A stretch of 20,730 nt of DNA from an uncultured Corynebacterium sp. (GTDB lineage Bacteria; Actinomycetota; Actinomycetes; Mycobacteriales; Mycobacteriaceae), in the NCBI GenBank assembly GCA_945631445.1, contig CALZCR010000002.1:1-20730 (forward strand). Direction: 5' to 3'. A program made the translations under genes and the position numbers. Below, piece after piece: positions 15,391-20,730 of this stretch. Each line of letters opens with the position of its first letter. Positions within the stretch are counted from its first letter, which is position 1. The notes under the pieces are model-generated. The model searched no databases, was not told where the DNA came from, and saw only the letters and a program-made list of their open reading frames with translations.

Positions 15391-16113
15391 GTGACTCCCA
15401 GTGCGACCGGTTCCGCAACCCCGTTGCTGGCCTCAGTGTTGAACAACATCGGTCGCCGGATCATCTCCGGCGAACTCCCCGAAGGACGCACGTTCACTCT
15501 GCAAGACATCAGCGACCGATTCGCCATCTCCCGCACCGTAGCGCGTGAAACGATGCGGGCGCTCGAACAACTCGGCCTCGTGTCCTCGTCTCGGCGCGTG
15601 GGCATCACCGTGCTCTCTCGCGCCCATTGGGCGGTGTTCGACCCCACCGTCATCGACTGGCGGCTCGAGACCGAACATGAACGCCCCCTGCAACTGCGCG
15701 CGTTGACGGAGCTGCGCATCGCCATCGAGCCGATCGCCGCCTATAACGCGGCGACCTCCGCCACCGAGGAACAGCGGCAAGAACTGTTGGAGCTGGCGGC
15801 CACGCTGCGCCGACTCGGCGACGCAGGCGCCGGCGACACAGATGCGTTCCTGACGGCGGACATGCGCTTCCACACCCTGCTCATGGAATCCTCCGGCAAC
15901 GACATGTTCATGGCCTTGTCCCCCTCCCTCGATTCCGCGCTGCGCGGGCGAACCCAGTTCGGCCTGCAGCCGAAGAACCCGGACGAGGACGGCCTCGCGG
16001 CCCACGAGAACGTGGCGCAGGCCATCGCGGACGGTAGAGCCGACGACGCCGAGAGCGCCTCCCGGGTGATCCTGAAAGAAGTCCGTGAAGCCTTGGCCGA
16101 CGACGCCCACTAA
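15391..16113 (+). CDS. GntR/FadR-type (FCD domain) regulator, probable GntR1-like gluconate regulator
   Basis: The product is 240 aa. The N-terminal winged helix (about 13-72) has the GntR signature [41 protein letters not shown]. An all-helical FCD ligand domain (about 95-235) includes [14 protein letters not shown] (157-170), with His161, and [10 protein letters not shown] (203-212), with His205, as likely metal or ligand residues. Position next to nrdE and ctaD matches GntR1 of C. glutamicum, which with GntR2 controls gluconate and pentose-phosphate genes; I infer orthology from context and size. The GTG at 15391 has AAGGAG 7 nt upstream, so the start is well supported. It faces nrdE, with a strong terminator between them. 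The whole gene except its first 14 codons is antisense to the stop-less extension of nrdE. Confidence 0.88.
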   Translation: MTPSATGSATPLLASVLNNIGRRIISGELPEGRTFTLQDISDRFAISRTVARETMRALEQLGLVSSSRRVGITVLSRAHWAVFDPTVIDWRLETEHERPLQLRALTELRIAIEPIAAYNAATSATEEQRQELLELAATLRRLGDAGAGDTDAFLTADMRFHTLLMESSGNDMFMALSPSLDSALRGRTQFGLQPKNPDEDGLAAHENVAQAIADGRADDAESASRVILKEVREALADDAH

Positions 16114-16206
16114 AGACCACGCTTTCGTCGTCAAGCCTGTCCCGGACGCCCAAACGGCCGCGGCCCCGCAAAGTGGGGGGCCGCGGCCGGTGTCAGGCCG
16201 TCGGTA
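15433..16206 (-). other. Stop-less read-through extension of the nrdE frame
   Basis: After the conserved nrdE end (SCML) the next codon is TAC (16206-16204), where homologues have a stop. The frame stays open for 257 more codons to 15433, through the terminator and antisense to gntR. The added sequence is of shadow-frame composition and has no recognisable domain. It is probably not a real protein domain and marks a lost stop codon. Confidence 0.6.
16155..16189. terminator. Strong stem-loop between gntR and nrdE
   Basis: CGGCCGCGGCCCC (16155-16167) pairs perfectly with GGGGCCGCGGCCG (16177-16189), a 13-bp GC stem with a 9-nt loop. Read in the nrdE direction it is followed by TTTGGG, so it is a weak-tailed intrinsic terminator for nrdE, and it can also serve gntR. 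With the nrdE stop missing, transcripts ending here would lack any in-frame stop. Confidence 0.85.
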
Positions 16207-18369
16207 GAGCATGCAGGAGACGCCGCCCACGCCATCGGTGCCGGCGAGGGCCATCTGACGCAGACGGATGTAGTACAGCGTCTTGATGCCCTTGCGCCAG
16301 GCGTAGATCTGCGCCCGGTTGATGTCGCGGGTGGTGGCGGTGTCCTTGAAGAACAACGTCAACGACAGCCCCTGATCGACGTACTTCGTCGCGATGGCGT
16401 AGGTGTCGATGATCTTCTCGTAGCCGACCTCGTACGCGTCCTGGAAGTAGTCCAGGTTCTCGTTGTCCATGTGCGGCGCCGGGTAGTAGACCCGGCCGAT
16501 CTTGCCTTCCTTGCGGATCTCAATCTTGGAGGCGATCGGGTGGATCGAGGACGTCGAGTTGTTGATGTAGGAGATCGAGCCGGTCGGCGGGACGGCCTGG
16601 AGGTAACGGTTGTAGATGCCGTGCTCCATGACGTCGGCCTTGAGCTGCGCCCAGTCCTCCGCGGTCGGGGTGTGGATCGACGAGGCGGCGAAGAGCTCCT
16701 GCACGCGCGGGGTGCGCGGGGCGAACTCGGCCGGGTCGTAGCGGTCGAAGAAGGAGCCGTCCGCGTAGTCGGAGAGCTCGAAGTCGCCGAAGGTGGCGCC
16801 GCGCTCGCGGGCGATCAGGTTCGACGCCCGCAGCGCCTGGTACATGATGGCGGCGAAGTAGGCGTTGGTGAAGTCCAGGCCTTCCTCGGAGCCGTAGTAG
16901 ATGTGCTCGCGGCCGAGGTAACCGTGCAAGTTCATCTGCCCCAGGCCGATGGCGTGGGAGGCGTCGTTGCCCTCCCGGATGGACGGGACGGAGTCGATCG
17001 AGGTCTGGTCGGCGACGGAGGTCAGGCCGCGGATGGCGGTCTCGACGGTCTTGCCGAAGTCCGGCGAATCCATGGTCGTCGCGATGTTCAGCGAACCCAG
17101 GTTGCAGGAGATGTCCTCGCCGATGTGCCCGTAGGTCAGATCCTCGTTCAGCTCGGACGGGGTGTTGACCTGCAGGATTTCAGAGCACAGGTTGGACATG
17201 TTGATGCGGCCGGCCTTGCGCATCGGGTTAGATTCGTTGACCGTGTCCTCGAACATGATGTACGGGTAGCCGGACTCGAACTGGATTTCCGCCAGGGTCT
17301 GGAAAAAGTCGCGGGCGTTGATCTTGGACTTGCGGATCTGCGGGTTCTCCACCATCTCGGCGTACTTCTCCGTGATGGAGACGTCGCCGAAGGGCTTGCC
17401 GTAGATGCGCTCGACGTCGTACGGGGAGAACAGGTACATGTCCTTGTTCTTCTTCGCCAGCTCGAAGGTGATGTCCGGGATGACCACGCCAAGCGACAGC
17501 GTCTTGATGCGGATCTTCTCGTCGGCGTTCTCGCGCTTGGTGTCCAAGAACTGCAGGATGTCCGGGTGGTGGGCGTTGAGGTACACCGCGCCGGCCCCCT
17601 GGCGGGCGCCGAGCTGGTTGGCGTAGGAGAAGGAGTCCTCGAGCAGCTTCATCACCGGGATGACGCCGGAGGACTGGTTCTCGATGTGCTTGATCGGGGC
17701 GCCGGTTTCCCGGATGTTGCTCAGCAGCAGCGCCACGCCGCCGCCGCGCTTGGACAGCTGCAGCGCGGAGTTGATGGCGCGGCCGATGGACTCCATGTTG
17801 TCCTCGATGCGCAACAGGAAGCAGGAGACGAGTTCGCCGCGCTGCGCCTTGCCGGCGTTGAGGAAGGTCGGGGTGGCCGGCTGGAAACGACCGGTCATGA
17901 TCTCGTCCACGAGGTTCTCCGCCAGGGCGGTGTCGCCTTCCGCCAGGAACAGCGCGGTCATGGAGACGCGGTCCTCGAAGCGCTCCAGGTAGCGCTTTCC
18001 GTCGAAGGTCTTCAGCGTGTACGAGGTGTAGTACTTGTAGGCGCCCAGGAAGGACTGGAAGCGGAACTTGTAGGAGTAGGAACGCTTGTACAGCTCCTTG
18101 ACGAAGTCGAAGTCGTACTGGTCCAGCACCTCCTGCTCGTAGTACTCGTTGTCGACCAGGTACTTGAGCTTTTCCTCGAGGTCGTGGAAGTAGACCGTGT
18201 TCTGGTTGACGTGCTGCAGGAAGTACTGGTTCGCGGCCTCGCGGTCCTTCTCGAACTGGATCTTGCCGTCCTCGTCGTAGAGGTTCAGCAGCGCGTTGAG
18301 TGCGTGGTAGTCCAGCTGCGTGTCCTGCTTGACGGGCGTGGCGACGGTTTTACTGACTGTGGAAGTCAC
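16207..18369 (-). CDS. nrdE: Class Ib ribonucleoside-diphosphate reductase alpha chain, altered C-terminus and missing stop
   Basis: The product has 721 residues to the conserved end. NrdE reduces ribonucleoside diphosphates using a radical from NrdF. Catalytic residues are present: redox C183 (GELVSCFLL) and C422 ([10 protein letters not shown]), and the thiyl-radical C395 (SNLCSEILQ). [10 protein letters not shown] (594-603) and the YY pair before IRLRQMAL (699-708) on the radical path are also present. The tail is abnormal. Homologues end E-G-C-V-S-C-M-L-stop; here it reads G-G716-V-S-C719-M-L followed by TAC, so the first shuttle cysteine and the stop are both lost by what look like single-base changes. 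GTG 18369 has AAGGG 8 nt upstream. It is the last gene of nrdHIE, 74 nt after nrdI. Confidence 0.9.
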
Positions 18370-18443
18370 AGATGAGACCCTTTCCCTGGATCGGTGGAGG
18401 CTGTAATGGTCAATCGGCGGTATGGATGGAAATTGAGTGGCGG

Positions 18444-18893
18444 CTACACGCCGCTGGCGACGTCCTCGCGGGGCGCGAATCCCAGCTGTTCAGCGTTGTC
18501 CAGCAGTCCGTTGCGGAGGATCGTGACGTCGTCCTTGGTCCCCATGAGTTCGAAGCGGTAGACGTAGGGCACCTTGCATTTCTGCGAGATGATCTCACCC
18601 GCTCTACCGTAGTCGCTTCCGAAGTTGGTGTTTCCGCCCGCGGCGACACACCGGATGAAGCTGCGGTTGTGCTCGTTGTTGAGGAAACGGATGACCTGCA
18701 CGGGCACTGGCCGGGAGTTCTGGTGGTTGAGCGAGGCTCCCCCGCCGTAGGTCGGCAGGATCAGACAATAGGGCTCATTGACGATGAGCGGTTCATCGCG
18801 CTTGTGCAGCGGAATCCTCACGTTGGGCAGATCTAATTTGTCGACAAAGCGTCGCGTGTTTTCCGTGGCGGAGGAAAAATACACGATCAGCAT
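18444..18893 (-). CDS. nrdI: NrdI flavodoxin-like ribonucleotide reductase maturation protein
   Basis: The product is 149 aa. NrdI is an FMN protein that supplies the oxidant for building the dimanganese tyrosyl radical of NrdF. The flavin-phosphate loop [13 protein letters not shown] (5-17) is at the N-terminus. [39 protein letters not shown] and [17 protein letters not shown] are typical NrdI blocks around the isoalloxazine. The length is normal. The ATG at 18893 gives the standard MLIVYFSS start; a GTG 12 nt upstream (18905) directly abuts AAGGGA and is too close to it, so the ATG is preferred although its Shine-Dalgarno is then about 13 nt away. It lies between nrdH and nrdE; an NrdI without a nearby nrdF is worth noting. 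Confidence 0.95.
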   Translation of the reverse strand: MLIVYFSSATENTRRFVDKLDLPNVRIPLHKRDEPLIVNEPYCLILPTYGGGASLNHQNSRPVPVQVIRFLNNEHNRSFIRCVAAGGNTNFGSDYGRAGEIISQKCKVPYVYRFELMGTKDDVTILRNGLLDNAEQLGFAPREDVASGV

Positions 18894-19034
18894 GTGACGA
18901 CTCACTTCCCTTCTGAAGCGTCGGGGGCGGGGCATGGCAGGGACACGAGTGCCTCTGCGGCCCCAAAGGAAACCGCCGCCTCACTGGCGTAGCAAGACGG
19001 CGGGGACAGGGGCGGTGGCGGGCGGTCGACGTCG

Positions 19035-19070
19035 GGCCGCCGGCGGCCGTTCCGACTCCCGGCGGAACGG
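19035..19070 (-). repeat. Palindrome and stem-loop in the nrdH-nrdI gap
   Basis: GGCCGCC GGCGGCC (19035-19048) is a perfect 14-bp palindrome. It abuts CCGTTCCG (19047-19054), an 8-nt loop and CGGAACGG (19063-19070). They lie in a 208-nt gap that is long for one operon and holds no credible gene, so a processing site, partial terminator or mRNA-stability element is plausible. Confidence 0.45.
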
Positions 19071-19101
19071 ATGGGCCGTTCCCCGTGAGGAGAGCTGGGA
19101 G

Positions 19102-19335
19102 TTAAGCGGCCTGGGCGACCAGGTCGCGGATGCGCTCGGGGCGAAAACCCGACCAGTGCTCTCCGTTGACCTCCACGACGGGCGCCTGCAGGTAACCAAG
19201 GGCCAACACGTACTCGCGGGCCTCGTCGTCCACCGAAACGTCGACCATGGTGTAGTCCAGGCCGGCGCGGTCGAGGGCCTTCTGGGTGGCGTTGCACTGA
19301 ACGCAAGCGGGCTTGGTGTACAGGGTGATAGCCAT
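19102..19335 (-). CDS. nrdH: NrdH glutaredoxin-like redoxin
   Basis: The product is 77 aa with a thioredoxin fold and the active site C11-V-Q-C14 (TKPACVQCNATQKAL). NrdH reduces the C-terminal disulfide of NrdE and is itself reduced by thioredoxin reductase. The cis-proline region is APVVEVNG (51-58), followed by HWSGFRPERI (60-69), the WSGFRP segment typical of NrdH. ATG 19335 has a GAGG about 10 nt upstream. It leads nrdH-nrdI-nrdE and lies below two NrdR boxes. Its natural partner, the NrdE tail cysteine pair, is incomplete here (Gly716). Confidence 0.95.
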   Translation of the reverse strand: MAITLYTKPACVQCNATQKALDRAGLDYTMVDVSVDDEAREYVLALGYLQAPVVEVNGEHWSGFRPERIRDLVAQAA

Positions 19336-19434
19336 GGGAGTAAACCTCGTCGAATCTTCAAATATGAATGGTGTTCTGTGGGGCGGGCCACCTTCCGGAC
19401 CGCTCGCTGCGCCTCGTTTCCGGCGACACCATAG

Positions 19435-19482
19435 ACACTATACTTTGTGGTCAGCAAGTGCAAGAAACACTACATGTAGTAA
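19435..19482 (-). promoter_or_regulatory. Tandem NrdR boxes and nrdH promoter
   Basis: ACACTATACTTTGTGG (19435-19450) and ACACTACATGTAGTAA (19467-19482) both resemble the NrdR box (ACACWATATATWGTGT type). The second contains a perfect 12-bp palindrome. They start 32 bp apart, three helical turns. On the minus strand TATAGT (19442-19437), a likely -10, lies inside the first box, with TTGCAC (19463-19458) as a short-spaced -35; TTGCTG-18-TATGGT (19457-19428) is an alternative. NrdR, not in this window, should repress nrdHIE here. Confidence 0.8.
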
Positions 19483-19562
19483 ATGCAAAGCGGTATCCCC
19501 AGTACGGCGCCCCGCCCTGGCCCACATGTTGCCCCTCCGTCGACGCCCAGTTTACGGCAGTG

Positions 19563-19582
19563 GAATTACACCGGTGTAATTC
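19563..19582. promoter_or_regulatory. Perfect 20-bp palindrome, candidate operator
   Basis: GAATTACACC (19563-19572) is followed directly by its exact inverse GGTGTAATTC (19573-19582). It lies 228 bp upstream of nrdH and about 85 bp past the rpmJ terminator. On the minus strand TAAACT (19554-19549), a TANANT -10, lies 8 nt beyond it, so it would cover the -35 region of a distal nrdHIE promoter. The regulator is unknown. Confidence 0.5.
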
Positions 19583-19664
19583 TCCCAGCTCACCCCAGAC
19601 TCCCGTGACCGAAACGTTGCGCCCGACCCGCCGTGGCCCCGACCACCGCCTGGAGACGAGAACG

Positions 19665-19708
19665 AAAAAGTGGGCCCCCACCACAAGATGTGGTGGACGG
19701 CCCACTTT
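19665..19708 (-). terminator. Intrinsic terminator of rpmJ
   Basis: AAAGTGGGCC (19667-19676) pairs with GGCCCACTTT (19699-19708), and the inner CACCACA (19679-19685) pairs with TGTGGTG (19689-19695) across small bulges. Read on the minus strand the stem is followed by TTTTTCGTT, a U-tract, 16 nt past the rpmJ stop. This is the best intrinsic terminator in the window. The gap between it and nrdH (19336-19664) holds only regulatory sites. Confidence 0.85.
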
Positions 19709-19724
19709 CGCGGGAAGTCGGCGA

Positions 19725-19847
19725 CTAGCCCTGACGGGCCTTGAAGCGCGGCTCCTTCTTGTTGATCACGTAAACTTTGCCGCGGCGACGCACAACCTGG
19801 GCGCCCGGCTTGTTCTTCAGCGACCGAAGCGAATTGCGGACCTTCAT
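19725..19847 (-). CDS. rpmJ: 50S ribosomal protein L36, zinc-free (C-minus) type
   Basis: The product is 40 aa, [11 protein letters not shown]...[21 protein letters not shown], a recognisable bL36. It lacks all cysteines and histidines, so it is the form without the zinc ribbon (C-x2-C...C...H) of the main L36. In many actinobacteria such copies replace the zinc-binding protein when zinc is scarce, under Zur; no clear Zur site was recognised upstream, so that regulation is not shown here. ATG 19847 has AAAGGAG 6 nt upstream. It has its own terminator and lies between the MFS gene and nrdH. Confidence 0.93.
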
Positions 19848-19938
19848 CGGGCGCTCCTTTCTCTCTGCGCTTAATTTGCGGCGGATAAACTTGCTCGCAC
19901 GGTGACGGGAAAACCCGACCATGACACGACGTATGACA

Positions 19939-20730
19939 CTACCCCACAGACATGTCGTCACCAAACCGCCGACGGAAAGACGCTCCCACTTCTTCGAGGC
20001 TGCGCCCCTTCGTCTCCGGGACGAGCGTGGCTACGAACCCCACCGCGGCAAGGCCCAGGACGGCGAAGATCAGGAATGTGCCGGTGGCCGACAGCGCCTC
20101 GACCATCGGGAGGAAGAACTGCGCCACGGCCCAGTTGGCCACCCACAGGGCCAGGCCGGCCAGCCCCATGCCCAACCCGCGCACCTTCACGGGCACGATC
20201 TCGGAGATCAGCAGCCAGGTCGTGGGAGAGACCGCCGCCTGCTGGAAGGAGATGAATACCGCCATCACGGCCAAAGACACCAGCGCCAGAGACTGGTTGC
20301 CTTCCGCCGCACGGTAGGTCACCGACAACACGACCAGGGAGATGACGTTGCCGGACAGGCCGATCAGCAACAGCCGCTTGCGGCCGACCCGATCGATGAT
20401 CTGCAGCCCCACCCAGCAGGCAACCACGCTGACCACGCCGACGACGATGGACGTGTAGATGGAGCTTTCCACGCTCATCCCGACCTCGTTCATCAAGGTC
20501 GGGGCGAAGTAGATGATGGCGTTGACGCCGGTGATCTGCTGGATCACCCCGATGACGGCCGCAATGATCACCGTCAGACGAATCCACCGGTGCGCCCGGA
20601 AGGCCGCCCATTCTCCCCCGCCGCCTCGCCGCTCGCGACCGTCCTGCGTGGCGGAGAGCTCGTCCAACCCCATTCCGGCGCGGGCGGCGGTGGCCCGGGC
20701 TTCTTCCATGCGCCCCTGCCGGGCGAGCCA
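19939..20730 (-). CDS. Sugar-porter MFS transporter, C-terminal part
   Basis: The gene enters from the right edge (minus strand); 263 residues are visible, beginning [11 protein letters not shown], the tail of the usual central-loop S-P-R-W-L motif. Then come the sugar-porter signature [15 protein letters not shown], the loop motif [10 protein letters not shown] between helices 8 and 9, about six membrane helices, and the C-terminal [12 protein letters not shown]. This is the second half of a 12-helix proton-coupled sugar or inositol importer; the substrate cannot be told. TAG 19939 ends the gene 91 nt before rpmJ. The N-terminal half lies outside the window. Confidence 0.92.

Noticed and set aside
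16471..18375. 634-codon open frame on the plus strand
   Set aside because: It is exactly antisense to nrdE, with the low-complexity V/G/D/R-rich composition expected of a shadow of a high-GC gene. It has no start signal or domain.
18902..19306. 134-codon minus-strand ORF between nrdI and nrdH
   Set aside because: It largely overlaps nrdH in another frame and is Arg/Pro/Gly-rich, so it is a shadow frame.
1..20730. Insertion sequences, CRISPR, prophage or tRNA genes
   Set aside because: There are no transposase or integrase sequences, no regularly spaced repeats, no cloverleaf-like segments, and the coding style is uniform across the window.

Overview
The window is high-GC actinobacterial DNA and looks like a Corynebacterium chromosome. 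The evidence is the gene order clpS / DUF2017 / P1 peptidase / rhomboid / murI / metallo-hydrolase / rph / rdgB beside divergent pncB-dinG, a block shared with mycobacteria. A second corynebacterial neighbourhood follows: serB, ctaD, a gluconate-type GntR regulator, nrdE-nrdI-nrdH and rpmJ. Several genes also show leaderless-type promoters. No mobile element, CRISPR array, tRNA or rRNA was found.

Layout. Positions 1-239 hold the end of a small membrane protein (+). On the minus strand, 267-3828 carries marR -> murI -> metallo-beta-lactamase-fold phosphodiesterase-like gene -> rph -> rdgB. Upstream of that, 4027-6669 carries clpS -> DUF2017 -> P1 peptidase -> rhomboid, also minus. From a compact divergent promoter, pncB, dinG and a Crp/Fnr-type regulator run on the plus strand (6768-10986). 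The regulator converges on, and overlaps by 4 nt, a serB-pth2-like minus-strand pair (10983-13027). Next come ctaD (minus, broken), a 528-nt regulatory gap, gntR (+), a strong terminator, and the class Ib ribonucleotide reductase operon nrdH-nrdI-nrdE (minus) with tandem NrdR boxes. Last are the zinc-free L36 gene rpmJ and the C-terminal part of a sugar-porter MFS protein that runs off the window.

Themes. The first half is housekeeping: NTP-pool sanitation, RNA 3'-end trimming, peptidoglycan D-glutamate, adaptor-mediated proteolysis and NAD salvage. The second half joins serine synthesis, aerobic respiration and deoxyribonucleotide synthesis.

The most striking content is damage in two normally indispensable genes close together. 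ctaD lacks 38 nt and is frameshifted. nrdE has lost its stop codon and has Gly in place of the first C-terminal shuttle cysteine. From memory, C. glutamicum has nrdF and a ferritin gene between ctaD and gntR1; here only a 528-nt non-coding gap is present. Whether this is real decay or a sequence or assembly artefact cannot be decided from the window. Regulatory DNA of interest includes a perfect 20-bp palindrome upstream of nrdH, two NrdR boxes 32 bp apart, a 22-bp dyad over the gntR promoter, repeats in the ctaD leader, and four or five genes with a -10-like hexamer exactly 8-13 nt before the start codon.
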